Positions 1-9,099 of a stretch of DNA of 58,319 nucleotides are shown here, in pieces; position 1 is the first letter of the stretch; every line of letters begins with the position of its first letter. The translations under genes and the position numbers were made by a program. Source of the stretch: Clostridia bacterium (GTDB lineage: Bacteria; Bacillota; Clostridia; Christensenellales; CAG-138); the NCBI GenBank assembly GCA_017428025.1, contig JAFRRO010000040.1, positions 1-58,319 of the forward strand, given 5' to 3'. Below the pieces are notes generated by a model. It was given only the letters and a program-made list of their open reading frames with translations, ran no database searches and was not told the origin of the DNA.

Positions 1-112
1 CCGCCGTTCCGCCGCAGCGCACGAGGCAGTTGCCGCCCGCTTGCTCGGCGTACTTTCCGGTTTCGACGATCAGCTTGCGATCGCCTACCATGGTTTCGAA
101 CACTCTTTGCAT
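1..112 (-). CDS. pnp: Polyribonucleotide nucleotidyltransferase, N-terminal fragment
   Basis: The window holds only the first 37 codons; the gene continues beyond position 1. The product begins [20 protein letters not shown] and continues with a CLVRCGGTA stretch, which is the typical start of the first RNase PH domain of PNPase, the phosphorolytic 3'-to-5' exoribonuclease of RNA turnover. The ATG at 112 is preceded by a GAGG-type ribosome site. The gene lies directly downstream of rpsO, the classical rpsO–pnp order, with a terminator hairpin between them. No catalytic residues are visible in this piece. Confidence 0.9.
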   Translation of the reverse strand, partial: MQRVFETMVGDRKLIVETGKYAEQAGGNCLVRCGGTA

Positions 113-176
113 TTTTCTTTTTCCTCTTTTATCTTTATTTAATTATAACCGAACAAAAATGCCGAAACACGCAGCC

Positions 177-206
177 AAAAAAGAGTGGCGGGAGCTAACC
201 CCCGCC
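177..206 (-). terminator. Rho-independent terminator after rpsO
   Basis: On the minus strand a GGCGGG/CCCGCC stem (187–192 with 201–206) is followed by an ACTCTTTTTT tract. It lies between rpsO and pnp and may attenuate, rather than abolish, read-through into pnp. Confidence 0.75.
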
Positions 207-212
207 CTTCTT

Positions 213-467
213 TTACTTTCTGAGGTTCAATGCTGCGATGATCGCTCTGTAACGCTCGATGTCCTTTTCCTTCAGATAGTTCAGCAGACCTCTGCGGGTA
301 CCGACCATCTTCAGAAGACCGCGGCGGGAATGGTGATCCTTCTGATTCACCTTGAGGTGCTCGTTGAGGTGATTGATGCGCTCGGTGAGGAGTGCGATCT
401 GGACCTCGGGAGAGCCCGTGTCGCCTTCGTGCAGTGCGTACTTTGCAATGATTTCCTGTTTCGTCAT
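213..467 (-). CDS. rpsO: 30S ribosomal protein S15
   Basis: An 84-residue protein starting [20 protein letters not shown], the full length of bacterial S15, with the conserved [19 protein letters not shown] core that contacts 16S rRNA helix 22. S15 binds early in assembly of the 30S platform. The start at 467 is chosen because GGAGGAAAAA lies just upstream; the open frame extends further to 530 but that part is leader RNA. It has its own promoter inside the end of ribF and precedes pnp. Confidence 0.97.
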   Translation of the reverse strand: MTKQEIIAKYALHEGDTGSPEVQIALLTERINHLNEHLKVNQKDHHSRRGLLKMVGTRRGLLNYLKEKDIERYRAIIAALNLRK

Positions 468-549
468 GATTTTTTCCTCCTGTTTTTGGTATCCCCGCAG
501 GCTGCGTATGGCGTCGGAGAGTCGCATCAACCCAGCTTACGGTTTAACA
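468..549 (-). promoter_or_regulatory. rpsO leader, possible S15-binding element
   Basis: About 80 nt separate the predicted transcription start (near 549) from the rpsO start codon. The leader is G+C rich with several possible helices (for example GCGAC…GACGC and CGCAGCCTGCG). S15 autoregulation through a leader structure is known in several bacterial groups, but I cannot match this sequence to a specific S15 leader class. The function is inference. Confidence 0.3.
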
Positions 550-555
550 TTGGAC

Positions 556-584
556 AGTTTAGCACAACCGTTCCAAATTGTAAA
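556..584 (-). promoter_or_regulatory. Sigma-A promoter of rpsO
   Basis: Minus strand TTTACA (579–584), a 17-nt spacer and TAAACT (556–561). It overlaps the last codons of ribF, so rpsO can be transcribed independently of the long upstream operon. Confidence 0.6.
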
Positions 585-1476
585 CACCTTTTTTGGTTTC
601 TTTCAAAACTTTTTTTGCGATCTGCGCGTCCCGTTTGATCTGCGAAAACAGCGCTTCCTTGCTTTCAAACCGGCGCTCCTCGCGGATGCGGTCGATGAGC
701 GCGACGCCGATGTGTCTGCCGTACAGATCGATCCGCTCGTCGATCACATGCGTCTCCACCGTGCGCGTCCGTCCGCCGACCGTGGGATTGGTGCCGATGT
801 TGGTGACCGCGTCGTAGCAGACGCCGTCCAGGATCAGCACCGTCGCGTATACGCCGTCGGGCGGCAGGATCTGATTCCCCTCGGAGAGGTTTGCCGTCGG
901 GCAGTCGAACTGCCGGCCGAGCGCCTTCGCGTGCACGACCTCGCCGCACAGCACGTGCGGACGTCCGAGCAGCATCGTCGCGGTCGGAAGATCGCCGCTC
1001 TTGATCGCTTCGCGCACATAGGTAGAGGCGCACGCGACGCCGTTGACCTTGACCTCGTCGATCACGATGCAATCCATGCCGCGCACCGCGCAGAGCAGAT
1101 GCAGCAGCTTCGTATCGCCCTTCGCACCCGCGCCGAAACGATAGTCGTAGCCCGCGACGATCGCGGTGACCGTGCCGTGATAGCGCGCGTTCAGCCAGTT
1201 GACGAACGCTTCCGGCTCCATCGACGCAAACGTACGGTCGAACGGAACGCTGTCCACGCGGTCGCAGCCGCAGTCTTTGATCAGCGTTTCGCGCTGCCGC
1301 GGCGTGCAGATATAGTCAAACGAACCGGTGAACAGCTCCCGCGGATGATTCGAATAGGTGAACGCCGTCGCTTCGTCGCCGAATGCATGCGCCGTCTCGG
1401 CAGCGCGCCGAAGAAGCGCGCGGTGCCCCATATGCACCCCGTCGAACATGCCGAGCGCCACAACCGTTTGTTTCAT
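559..1476 (-). CDS. ribF: Bifunctional riboflavin kinase/FMN adenylyltransferase
   Basis: 305 residues, the usual length of bacterial RibF. The N-terminal half is the nucleotidyltransferase-like FAD synthetase (GMFDGVHMGH near residue 9, then VAGYDYRFGAGAKGD). The C-terminal half is riboflavin kinase (GRQFDCPTANL, PPDGVYAT, TNIGTNPTVG, ETHVID). It makes FMN from riboflavin and ATP, and then FAD. The ATG at 1476 has GGAG six bases upstream. It is the last gene of the rimP–infB–truB operon; truB–ribF adjacency is widespread, but here the two are parted by a 117-bp repeat. Confidence 0.95.
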   Translation of the reverse strand: MKQTVVALGMFDGVHMGHRALLRRAAETAHAFGDEATAFTYSNHPRELFTGSFDYICTPRQRETLIKDCGCDRVDSVPFDRTFASMEPEAFVNWLNARYHGTVTAIVAGYDYRFGAGAKGDTKLLHLLCAVRGMDCIVIDEVKVNGVACASTYVREAIKSGDLPTATMLLGRPHVLCGEVVHAKALGRQFDCPTANLSEGNQILPPDGVYATVLILDGVCYDAVTNIGTNPTVGGRTRTVETHVIDERIDLYGRHIGVALIDRIREERRFESKEALFSQIKRDAQIAKKVLKETKKGVYNLERLC

Positions 1477-1520
1477 AGTTTCTCCATTCTGTTGCGCCCC
1501 GCAGAGCGCGTGCGATGTGA

Positions 1521-1600
1521 CACCCTCTCCCGTCAGTCTGCGCCTCCCCTGTGCAAGGGGAGGCGGATCGGCGAAGCCGAGACGGAAGGGTTGTCATTCC
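1521..1600 (-). repeat. Intergenic repeat with hairpins, between truB and ribF
   Basis: On the minus strand: GACAACCCTTCCGTCTCGGC followed by TTCGCCGATCC and a CCTCCCCTTGCACAGGGGAGG hairpin (1542–1564). The same unit with variations occurs twice at 53.1–53.3 kb and in degraded form near 21.5 kb. The repeat begins at the truB stop codon itself (TGACAACCC). It may fold in the mRNA and modulate ribF expression, but no function is demonstrable. Confidence 0.75.
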
Positions 1601-2463
1601 GTATACAAATGCACCTTCAGCACCGCGTCGCCGTTCCGTACCGTGCCGACGCCCAAAAACCCTCCGCAGTACATGCGATAGATGCCGTCCGCCGCGTTCG
1701 TGCGCGTCGGAAGCCCGTTCATCGCCGGTTTCCTTCGATCCGCTTTGAGATCGAGCCGCAAAAGATGCGAAACCGCTTCCTCGCAGGAAATCAGCGATTT
1801 CGAAAGCCGCCCTTCGGCTTTCATCGTTTCGAGCTCGGCGATCGTGAACGTCCGGTCGAGCGTAAACGCGCCGGACGCCGTGCGCAGCAGAAACGCCATA
1901 TGCGCCGGAACGCCGAGCGCCTTCCCGATGTCGCTGCAGAGCGTGCGGATGTACGTCCCGCGCGAGCAGACGACCGACAGCAGAAAGCGGTTTTTCCCGA
2001 GCGTTTCCGCGCGTTCGAGCGTCGCAATCGTGATCTCGCGCGATTTGTCGGGGATTTCCTTTCCCTCGAGCGCGAGTTCATACAGTTTTCTTCCGTTGTA
2101 TTTCAAGGCGGAATACATCGGCGGCGTCTGCAAAAGCCTTCCCGTAAACTGCGGCAGCACGCCGTCGAACATCGCTTCCGTCACGACGCGATCGGACGTC
2201 TCCGTAACGATACCCTGCGCGTCCTGCGTGTCGGTCGCAGTGCCGAACACGATCTCGCAGAGATAGGTCTTCTGCTTGTCCACCAGATAATCGAACAGAC
2301 GCACGGCGCGCCCGACGCACACCGGCAGCACGCCCGCCGCTTCGGGATCCAGCGTACCGAGATGCCCGACGCGTCTGGTTTCGTAGATGCGCCGCACATC
2401 GACCACGACGTCGCTCGAAGACATCGAAGGCGGCTTCAAAACGGCTGCGATTCCTTCCATCAT
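1594..2463 (-). CDS. truB: tRNA pseudouridine(55) synthase TruB
   Basis: 289 residues. The N-terminal LKPPSMSSSDVV motif and RRVGHLGTLDPEAAGVLP contain the catalytic aspartate (in GTLDP) of the TruB family, which isomerises U55 in the T-loop of tRNAs. A short C-terminal extension after the catalytic core fits a degenerate PUA-like tail. Either of two adjacent ATG codons could start it; the first overlaps the stop of nrnA. It sits in the conserved infB–rbfA–nrnA–truB–ribF operon. Confidence 0.95.
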   Translation of the reverse strand: MMEGIAAVLKPPSMSSSDVVVDVRRIYETRRVGHLGTLDPEAAGVLPVCVGRAVRLFDYLVDKQKTYLCEIVFGTATDTQDAQGIVTETSDRVVTEAMFDGVLPQFTGRLLQTPPMYSALKYNGRKLYELALEGKEIPDKSREITIATLERAETLGKNRFLLSVVCSRGTYIRTLCSDIGKALGVPAHMAFLLRTASGAFTLDRTFTIAELETMKAEGRLSKSLISCEEAVSHLLRLDLKADRRKPAMNGLPTRTNAADGIYRMYCGGFLGVGTVRNGDAVLKVHLYTE

Positions 2464-3416
2464 CTGAGCGCCTGCTTAAGCGCATCGCGCATGAGTGCAT
2501 ACGCCTCGGAAAGCGGCATTTCCAGCGTGCAGCCCGCCGCGCGCTGATGCCCGCCGCCGTGAAACCGCTGCGCCACCGCCGCCACGTCGCAGGTGCGCTT
2601 CGAACGCATGCTGACGCGGATCGTGCCGTCCGAGGATTCGCGCAAAATGCATGCCGCCTCGACCGTATCGATGTCGCGCACAAAGTCGACCAGCCCTTCG
2701 CAGTCGTACTTCGTTGCGCCGTATTGATTGAGCACCGCCTTCGGGATTGCGACGATGCCGAGCCCGTCGTCCGTCAGCTCCGCGCCGGTCAGCACGTAGG
2801 CGATCATCTTCGCCTTGGCGACGCGCATTTCCCGGAACAGGATGCGGTTGATCTCCGGCAGATTGATGTCATACGCCATCAGCTTCGCCGCCGTGTCGAA
2901 CGATTCCGCGGTCGTGTTCGAATACGCAAAGTTGCCCGTGTCCGAGCAGATTGCGACGTACAGCGCCTCCGCAATGCCGTGCGTGAACGTGACGCCCAGC
3001 ACATCGAGCAGCACATAGATCAGCTCGCCGGTTGCGCCGACGTCCTCCACCCAGTCGCCGTCCTTCGACGTGCGCGGGTTGGTCATGTGATGGTCGATGC
3101 AGAACTGATACGGCGCCTGTTCGAGGATCGGCTGCATCCGGCCGGTGCGCGCGTGATCCGCGCAGTCGACGAAGATCACGGCGTCCTGCGGCGCGGGAAG
3201 CGTTTCGTCGCTCCGCACCGTGTCCGCGCCCTCCATGAAGGAAAGATAATCCGGCACCGGATCGGGGCAGACGACCGTCGCATCCTTGCCCATCGACAGG
3301 AGCGCGGCGCGCAAAGCAAGGCAGGAGCCCAACGTATCGCCGTCGGGCGAACGATGGGCTGCCAGATAAAACGATTGATGTGATTGGATGAATGCCGTCG
3401 CCTGCTCGAGGTTCAT
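2460..3416 (-). CDS. nrnA: DHH-family oligoribonuclease/pAp phosphatase NrnA
   Basis: 318 residues. The N-terminal DHH domain shows RSPDGDTLGS, a FVDCAD aspartate motif and the diagnostic DHHMTN. The C-terminal DHHA1 domain has GGGHQRAAGC. NrnA degrades 2–5-nt RNA fragments and dephosphorylates pAp in Firmicutes lacking Orn. It overlaps rbfA by 4 bp and truB by 4 bp, so translation is probably coupled through the cluster. Confidence 0.93.
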   Translation of the reverse strand: MNLEQATAFIQSHQSFYLAAHRSPDGDTLGSCLALRAALLSMGKDATVVCPDPVPDYLSFMEGADTVRSDETLPAPQDAVIFVDCADHARTGRMQPILEQAPYQFCIDHHMTNPRTSKDGDWVEDVGATGELIYVLLDVLGVTFTHGIAEALYVAICSDTGNFAYSNTTAESFDTAAKLMAYDINLPEINRILFREMRVAKAKMIAYVLTGAELTDDGLGIVAIPKAVLNQYGATKYDCEGLVDFVRDIDTVEAACILRESSDGTIRVSMRSKRTCDVAAVAQRFHGGGHQRAAGCTLEMPLSEAYALMRDALKQALR

Positions 3417-3787
3417 GCTTCGTCCTCCCCGTTCTTTGCGTCGTCCTTGTGCAGCGAGCGGATCACCTCGGAGATATGCACCGAGTACGCGATCGAATCG
3501 TCGCCGACAAAGCGGATCGACGGTACGCGCCGGATCGTCATGCGTTGACCGACCTCGTGCGCGATAAAGCCCGCCGCATGGTTCAGCGCGTCGACCGCCG
3601 TCGCGGCGGCGTTCGGATCGGTGTCATAGACCGAAACGTGCGCCTTGGCATACTTGAGGTCCGGCGTGATCTCCATGTCGGTGATCGAAGTCACCGCGGG
3701 GATGCGCGGGTCCTTCATGTCGAAGATGATCGCGCTGACCGTCTTCTTGAGCTCCTCACGAAGCCGTTCGTTTCTGACCTTTGCCAT
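3413..3787 (-). CDS. rbfA: Ribosome-binding factor A
   Basis: 124 residues from [20 protein letters not shown], with KDPRIPAVTSITDMEITPDL and KYAKAHVSVY, the KH-like fold of RbfA that helps mature the 16S rRNA 5' end. The start at 3787 is chosen by homology; its ATG shares one base with the infB stop codon (TGATG arrangement), so it is probably coupled to infB. The 28 extra codons of the open frame upstream lie within infB. Confidence 0.95.
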   Translation of the reverse strand: MAKVRNERLREELKKTVSAIIFDMKDPRIPAVTSITDMEITPDLKYAKAHVSVYDTDPNAAATAVDALNHAAGFIAHEVGQRMTIRRVPSIRFVGDDSIAYSVHISEVIRSLHKDDAKNGEDEA

Positions 3788-6273
3788 CAGCGTTTCACTT
3801 CCTCCATCATATAGCACTCGATCACGTCTTCTTCGAGGATGTCGTTGAAGTTCTCGATCGAGATGCCGCACTCATAGCCTGCCATGACCTCGCGGACGTC
3901 GTCCTTGAAGCGCTTCAGCGAGGCGATCTTGCCGTCGTGGATCACGATGCCGCCGCGGACCACACGCACCTGCGCGGTACGGGTGACCTTGCCCTCGTTG
4001 ACATACGCACCCGCGATCGTGCCGACGCCGGAGACGCGGAACGTGTTGCGCACCGTGCAGCGGCCGAGTTCGACCTCCTGGAACACCGGCTTGAACATGC
4101 CCTTCATGGCGTTCTCGACGTCCTCGATCGCGTTGTAGATGACGCGGTAGGTACGGACGTCGACCTTTTCCTTTTCGGCGGTCGCGCGCGCCGTGGAATC
4201 CGGACGCACGTTGAAGCCGATGACGATCGCGTTCGACGCGGATGCGAACATGATATCCGAACCGGTGATCGCGCCGACGCCGCTGTGAATGCAGCGCACG
4301 CGGACTTCGTCGTTCGAGAGCTTTTCGAGCGCCTGCTTGACCGCTTCGACCGAGCCCTGCACGTCCGCCTTGATGATGAGGTTGAGGTCCTTGAGCTCGC
4401 CCTCCGCCATCTGGTTGAACAGATCGTCCAGAGAGACCTTCTGCGCCTGCTTGACCTGCGCCGCCTTGAGCTTGTCGATACGCTCTTCCGCAACCTGACG
4501 GCTGAGCTTGTCGTCGTTTGCCGCGAACAGCACGTCGCCCGCAGCCGGAACCTCGTTGAAACCGAGGACCTCAACCGGCATGGACGGACCTGCCGCATTG
4601 ACCGAACGGCCCTTGTCGTCCATCATCGCGCGGACACGCCCGTAAGCCGTACCGGCAACGATCATATCGCCCTTTCGGAGCGTACCGTTCTGCACCAGAA
4701 CCGTCGCCACCGGACCGCGCGCCTTGTCGAGCTGCGCCTCGATGATCGTGCCCTTTGCAAGGCGATCCGGATTTGCCTTGAGCTCCAGAACATCCGCCTG
4801 CAGCAGCACCATTTCAAGCAGCTGATCGAGATTGATCTGCTTCTTAGCCGAGACCGGCACGCAGATCGTATCGCCGCCCCATTCCTCGCTGACAAGGCCG
4901 TATTCGGTGAGCTGCTGCTTGACGCGATCGGGATCCGCGGTGTCGCGGTCGATCTTGTTGATCGCGACCACGATCGGGACGCCCGCCGCCTTGGCATGGT
5001 TGATCGCCTCGATCGTCTGCGGCATGATGCCGTCGTCCGCCGCCACCACGAGGATAACAACGTCCGTGACCTGCGCGCCGCGGGCACGCATTGCGGTGAA
5101 CGCTTCGTGGCCCGGCGTGTCGATGAAGGTGATCTGCTTGCCGTTCAGGGTGACGGTGTACGCGCCGATGTGCTGCGTGATGCCGCCCGCCTCGCCTGCG
5201 GTGACGTGCGAATTGCGGATCGCGTCGAGGAGCGACGTCTTGCCGTGGTCGACGTGTCCCATGATCGTGACGACCGGCGGACGCGGCTTGAGCGTTTCGG
5301 GTGCGTCGACGTCGTCCGCGGCGTCCATCAGGACGTCTTCGAACGATTTTGCCACCTGCTGTTCGAGCGTGATGCCGAACTCGCCGGCGATCAGCTCGCA
5401 GGTGTCGAAGTCCAGCTCCTGGTTGATGTTCGCAATGATGCCGAGCATCAGAAGCTTTTTCAAGATTTCATTGGCGGGTTTGCCGAGCTTTTCACTGAGT
5501 TCCTTGACCGTGATCGTCTCGGTCGTAATCACCGCGTGATCGATCACCACGGGCGCGGGCTTCGGCTGCTGCGCCTCCGCCTGCTGCTTCTTCGCCTTGC
5601 GGCGATTGCCCATCTGACCGTCGTCTTCCCAACCGCGTGCGGTCGGTCCCTGTTCCTTCATCATCGATTTCTTGTTCTTTGCCTTCTTATCGGCCGGATC
5701 GTAAGATTTCTTCTTATCGGCTCTGTTGTCGTTTCTTCCTTTATTGGTGTCCGAGGGACTCGGCGGATTGATCACCACCGCGCGCGACGTTGCGGCGCCG
5801 CGGTTGTCACGGCGCTGTCCGCGCGGATCCGTTCCGCTGCGGCGGTCGCCCTCCGCCGTCCGCTGCGGCTCCCTCTGCGGGCGCTCGCGTTTCGGCGCAG
5901 CCTGCTCGCGCGGCTGCTGACGCGGCTGTTCCGGCGCGGGCTTCGGCGTTTCCTGCACCTCGGGCGCAGGCGCGGCATGCTCGACCGGAACCGGCTGTTC
6001 GATCTCCGGCGCCGGCGGCTCTTCCGTGCCGCCCGCATGCGCAGCAAGGTCCGTTTCGCTTTCGAGCAGCGCTTTCAGGCGCTCGGCGCGCTCGCGTTCC
6101 TCGCGCTCCTGCCGTTCCTTTTCTTCGCGGTCGATCATGCTTCCTTCGGTGCGCCGCGCCGCGTCAAGAAGCTCGCCGATCGAGCCCTTTGTCGCGCCCA
6201 GCTCATGCAGAAGCGACTGCATCTCCGTTTTCAGATTTTTTGCTGTTTCCAGAAAATTCGTTGCCATACTCAT
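3787..6273 (-). CDS. infB: Translation initiation factor IF-2
   Basis: 828 residues. A long N-terminal region (about 45–235) is charged, Pro/Glu/Arg rich and low complexity, typical of IF-2. It is followed by an IF2_N segment near 250–300 and the GTPase domain with GHVDHGKT (339–346), DTPGHEAF and NKID. C-terminal domains II–IV complete the protein. IF-2 delivers fMet-tRNA to the 30S P site and promotes subunit joining. The start codon overlaps the end of ylxQ by 4 bp; a second in-frame ATG two codons later is equally possible. Confidence 0.97.
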   Translation of the reverse strand: MSMATNFLETAKNLKTEMQSLLHELGATKGSIGELLDAARRTEGSMIDREEKERQEREERERAERLKALLESETDLAAHAGGTEEPPAPEIEQPVPVEHAAPAPEVQETPKPAPEQPRQQPREQAAPKRERPQREPQRTAEGDRRSGTDPRGQRRDNRGAATSRAVVINPPSPSDTNKGRNDNRADKKKSYDPADKKAKNKKSMMKEQGPTARGWEDDGQMGNRRKAKKQQAEAQQPKPAPVVIDHAVITTETITVKELSEKLGKPANEILKKLLMLGIIANINQELDFDTCELIAGEFGITLEQQVAKSFEDVLMDAADDVDAPETLKPRPPVVTIMGHVDHGKTSLLDAIRNSHVTAGEAGGITQHIGAYTVTLNGKQITFIDTPGHEAFTAMRARGAQVTDVVILVVAADDGIMPQTIEAINHAKAAGVPIVVAINKIDRDTADPDRVKQQLTEYGLVSEEWGGDTICVPVSAKKQINLDQLLEMVLLQADVLELKANPDRLAKGTIIEAQLDKARGPVATVLVQNGTLRKGDMIVAGTAYGRVRAMMDDKGRSVNAAGPSMPVEVLGFNEVPAAGDVLFAANDDKLSRQVAEERIDKLKAAQVKQAQKVSLDDLFNQMAEGELKDLNLIIKADVQGSVEAVKQALEKLSNDEVRVRCIHSGVGAITGSDIMFASASNAIVIGFNVRPDSTARATAEKEKVDVRTYRVIYNAIEDVENAMKGMFKPVFQEVELGRCTVRNTFRVSGVGTIAGAYVNEGKVTRTAQVRVVRGGIVIHDGKIASLKRFKDDVREVMAGYECGISIENFNDILEEDVIECYMMEEVKR

Positions 6274-6578
6274 CCCCGCTTTTCATCGGTATTGGGCATT
6301 GCGCCCTCGATCATTTTTACAAATGCCGGATCCGTCACCGCCATCACGATGCGGGCGTCCTTTCCGATTGCGCGTCCGACGGTCTCCACCGTATAGAACG
6401 GGATCCCGCGCGTTTCGCACATCCGTGCATAATGTTCCTTCGTTGCGTCCGAAGCCGATGTTTCGAGCAGCACCAGCTTCGCTCTTCCGTTTTTGATCGC
6501 CTGCTCCGCCGCGAACGCGCCGCTCTGCGCTTTTCCGGCTTTCATGCACAGCCCGATCGCGTTATACAGCCGATCCAT
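6270..6578 (-). CDS. YlxQ-type L7Ae-family RNA-binding protein
   Basis: 102 residues from [20 protein letters not shown], a compact L7Ae/L30e fold protein of the kind encoded between ylxR and infB in Firmicutes (YlxQ). It contains the [16 protein letters not shown] and [14 protein letters not shown] segments characteristic of the fold. Its exact cellular role is unknown; relatives bind kink-turn RNA. The start at 6578 lies 17 bp inside rnpM, so the two are probably coupled. The longer upstream open frame is Arg/Ser-rich antisense-like sequence and is not used. Confidence 0.88.
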   Translation of the reverse strand: MDRLYNAIGLCMKAGKAQSGAFAAEQAIKNGRAKLVLLETSASDATKEHYARMCETRGIPFYTVETVGRAIGKDARIVMAVTDPAFVKMIEGAMPNTDEKRG

Positions 6579-6834
6579 GTTGTGCGATCTCCGCAGCGAG
6601 TGCTTCTTTGAGAGAATCGTTGAGCGGCGCTTCGAGCGCGCGTTCGAGCGCGCGCGTTTTGATCGCGCGTTCGAGGCATGCAGACGAACGGCACAGATAC
6701 GCGCCGCGTCCGTTCTGCTTGCCCGTCGCGTCAAACACAAGGATGCCCTCCGGCGTTTTGACGACGCGCATCAATTCTTTCTTCGCCCGCATTTCCCGAC
6801 AGGCGATGCACATCCGCATCGGGATCTTCTTCAA
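6562..6834 (-). CDS. rnpM: RNase P modulator RnpM (YlxR)
   Basis: 90 residues beginning MKKIPMRMCIACREMRAKKE, with the family signature MRxCIxCR and a second GRGAYLCRSSACLERA motif. YlxR-family proteins (DUF448) bind RNA; in Bacillus subtilis the protein modulates RNase P. It lies three bases downstream of nusA and overlaps ylxQ, the invariant nusA–ylxR–ylxQ–infB order. Confidence 0.93.
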   Translation of the reverse strand: MKKIPMRMCIACREMRAKKELMRVVKTPEGILVFDATGKQNGRGAYLCRSSACLERAIKTRALERALEAPLNDSLKEALAAEIAQHGSAV

Positions 6835-6837
6835 CGC

Positions 6838-7908
6838 TTACTCCTCCGCTTCCGGTTCCGCCGCATCCAGCACCGCGTCCGCCTGCGACTGGCTCTTGAT
6901 GTCGATCTTCCAGCCGGTCAGCTTCGCGGCAAGACGTGCGTTCTGTCCTTCCTTGCCGATGGCAAGCGACAGCTGCGAATCCGGCACGACGACGCGCGCG
7001 GCCTTTTCTTCTTCATTGACGTAGACCATCAGCACCTTCGCCGGGCTCAGCGCCTTCGCGATGTAGATCGCGCTGTCCGAATCGTACTCGATGATGTCGA
7101 TCTTCTCGTTGTGCAGTTCGTTCACGATGCGTTCCACACGCGCGCCGCGCGGACCGACGCATGCGCCGACGGCGTCAACCTGCGGATCGGTCGAGAACAC
7201 GGACACCTTGGTGCGGAAGCCCGCTTCGCGCGCGATCGACTTGATCTGCACCGTGCCGCTCATGATCTCCGGCACTTCGAGCTCGAACAACCGCTTGACA
7301 AGGCCCGGATGCGTGCGGCTCACGACAACCTGCGGTCCCTTGTTCTCCTTGCGGACCTCAAGCACATAGACCTTGATGCGCTCGTTGTTCTCGTATTCCT
7401 CGCCCGGGATCATCTCATTCGCGGTCAGGATGCCGTCCGTCTTGCCGAGCTCGACGTATGCGTTGCCCTTCTCGACGCGCTGCACGATCGCGGTCAGGAT
7501 CTCGTTTTCCTTCTCAATATATTCGTCATAGATGTTGCCGCGTTCCGCCTCACGGATGCGCTGCACCATGACCTGCTTCGCCGTCTGCGCCGCGATGCGT
7601 CCGAAATCCTTCGTAAACGCTTCCTCCTCGAGCACGTCGCCGAGCTCGTACAGCGGATTGACCTTCTTCGCGCGTTCGAGCGAGATCTCCTGCGACGGAT
7701 TCTCGACCTTCTCCACGACGGTCTTGCTCGCGTAGATGTGAAGCTCGCCGGTATCGCCGTTGACTTCGGCGCGCACGTTGCCGGTCGAATTGTAGTTGCG
7801 CTTGTAAGCGACGATCAGTGCGGATTCAAATGCGCTGATCAGCACGGATTTCTTGATGCCGCGTTCCTTTTCGAGCGCGTTCAAAGCTTCGATAAACTCT
7901 GCATTCAT
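6838..7908 (-). CDS. nusA: Transcription termination/antitermination factor NusA
   Basis: 356 residues, the short Gram-positive form lacking C-terminal acidic repeats. An N-terminal RNA polymerase-binding domain (about 1–125) is followed by an S1 domain and two KH domains (QVDAVGACVGPRGARVERIV and SQLSLAIGKEGQNARLAAKL). It modulates pausing, termination and antitermination. Encoded between rimP and rnpM; the ATG at 7908 has an AGGAACG-type site. Confidence 0.96.
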   Translation of the reverse strand: MNAEFIEALNALEKERGIKKSVLISAFESALIVAYKRNYNSTGNVRAEVNGDTGELHIYASKTVVEKVENPSQEISLERAKKVNPLYELGDVLEEEAFTKDFGRIAAQTAKQVMVQRIREAERGNIYDEYIEKENEILTAIVQRVEKGNAYVELGKTDGILTANEMIPGEEYENNERIKVYVLEVRKENKGPQVVVSRTHPGLVKRLFELEVPEIMSGTVQIKSIAREAGFRTKVSVFSTDPQVDAVGACVGPRGARVERIVNELHNEKIDIIEYDSDSAIYIAKALSPAKVLMVYVNEEEKAARVVVPDSQLSLAIGKEGQNARLAAKLTGWKIDIKSQSQADAVLDAAEPEAEE

Positions 7909-7926
7909 GTTTCGTTCCTTTCTTCG

Positions 7927-8382
7927 TTAAAACCTGATATTCGGGCGGACGAGCGCGCAGTCCTTCTTGCGGACCGTCATGGAATCCCCCGCTTCCGTTT
8001 CGACGGTGAAGCTGTCCGCGTCAAATGCGGTCAGCGTCCCGATCCATTGCTTTTTCCCGTTCAGCGGCGCATAGAGCTTGATCTCCAGCTCCGTGCCCAT
8101 GGCGCGTTCGAAATCGCGCTCCTTCTTGAGCGGCCGGTCGATCCCGAGCGACGACACCGACAGCACGTATTCCGATTCGATCGGATCGGCTTCGTCGAGG
8201 ATCGGTTCGATCGCGCGGCTCACCGCTTCGCACTCGTCGATGGTCACGCCGCCCGTTTTGTCGATGTAAAACGTCAGCACCCAGTCGCCGTATTCCTTTT
8301 GATACTCCACGTCGCAAAGCTCGAATCCCATCGACTCGATCTTGCTTTTGCATAGGTTTTCGCAAATTTCCGTTGTCTTCAT
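7927..8382 (-). CDS. rimP: Ribosome maturation factor RimP
   Basis: 151 residues, normal length. The N-terminal domain carries GFELCDVEYQKEYGDWVLTF and the TIDECEAVSRAIEPILDE segment; VSSLGIDRPLKKERDF is the diagnostic PGxxRPL-like region, here GIDRPL. The C-terminal SH3-like domain is NGKKQWIGTLTAFDADSFTV. It assists 30S maturation. First gene of the nusA–infB operon, preceded by a GAGGG site close to the ATG. Confidence 0.94.
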   Translation of the reverse strand: MKTTEICENLCKSKIESMGFELCDVEYQKEYGDWVLTFYIDKTGGVTIDECEAVSRAIEPILDEADPIESEYVLSVSSLGIDRPLKKERDFERAMGTELEIKLYAPLNGKKQWIGTLTAFDADSFTVETEAGDSMTVRKKDCALVRPNIRF

Positions 8383-8394
8383 TCTTCCCTCAAA

Positions 8395-8424
8395 ACGAAA
8401 GAGTGGGTTCTCCCCACTCCTTCA
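8395..8424 (-). terminator. Hairpin between pgsA and rimP
   Basis: Minus strand GAGTGGG-GAGAA-CCCACTC followed by TTTCGTTTT. It lies after pgsA and about 15 bases upstream of rimP, so it could terminate the decarboxylase–pgsA transcript or act as a leader attenuator for rimP–infB. No convincing separate rimP promoter was seen. Confidence 0.55.
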
Positions 8425-8478
8425 AGTTCAACATTCCAACGAATGCAGTATACCACGCTTTCCCGGCGAATGCAAGCA

Positions 8479-9099
8479 TTATTTCGAAAAACGGTCGATC
8501 TTTTCGAACAGTTTCTCTTCCTCCGGTGCCGGTTCGTCCGTGCGCGGCACAAACAGCTGCGACTTTGCGTAGTGCGCCATCGAGAAATACGAGAGCGCGA
8601 CCGCGGCGGACAGCACCGCGATGTTCCACGGCTGAATGCTGTCGATCGGAAAGCTCAAGAGCGTCAGCACGATCCCGAACGCAAACAGTCCGGTCGCCGT
8701 CTTGCCGTACCAGTCGGAATACGCGACCTTTCTGCGTCGCAGCATGAACAGCCCGCCTGCCAGCATGAGTCCTTCCTTGACCGCGACGAGAACAAACAGC
8801 GCAAGATAGATGCCGTAGTCCTCGCCCGCGCGCGCCTTTGCAATCAGGATCACGACGAGCGCCGTCACCGCCATCAACTTGTCCGCCAGCGGATCGAGAA
8901 GCTTCCCGACCGGCGTGATCCAGTTGAAGGTGCGTGCCAGAAAACCGTCCAGCACATCCGTCAAAAACGCCAGCACATATACGCCGAGCGCCCACCAGTA
9001 GTTTTGCGGGTGCGCGATCTTTGACGTCAGAAACAGCCACGCAAAGACGCCGACCAGCACGATACGAAACGCGGATAGAATATTGGGGATGTGTTTCAT
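8479..9099 (-). CDS. pgsA: CDP-diacylglycerol–glycerol-3-phosphate 3-phosphatidyltransferase
   Basis: 206 residues, integral membrane. The CDP-alcohol phosphatidyltransferase signature is intact: DVLDGFLARTFN, then G, D and D residues in PVGKLLDPLADK. It forms phosphatidylglycerol phosphate from CDP-diacylglycerol and glycerol-3-phosphate, the first step to phosphatidylglycerol and cardiolipin. The start codon abuts the oadA stop with no gap, so pgsA is probably translated from the decarboxylase transcript, an unusual partner. Confidence 0.95.
   Translation of the reverse strand: MKHIPNILSAFRIVLVGVFAWLFLTSKIAHPQNYWWALGVYVLAFLTDVLDGFLARTFNWITPVGKLLDPLADKLMAVTALVVILIAKARAGEDYGIYLALFVLVAVKEGLMLAGGLFMLRRRKVAYSDWYGKTATGLFAFGIVLTLLSFPIDSIQPWNIAVLSAAVALSYFSMAHYAKSQLFVPRTDEPAPEEEKLFEKIDRFSK

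Noticed and set aside
373..2547. 724-codon open frame on the plus strand
   Set aside because: It runs antisense to ribF and truB, has Arg/Ala/His-rich composition, and arises from high-GC codon use in the real genes.
3781..6396. 871-codon open frame on the plus strand
   Set aside because: Mirror of infB; no recognisable domain, whereas the opposite strand encodes a full IF-2.
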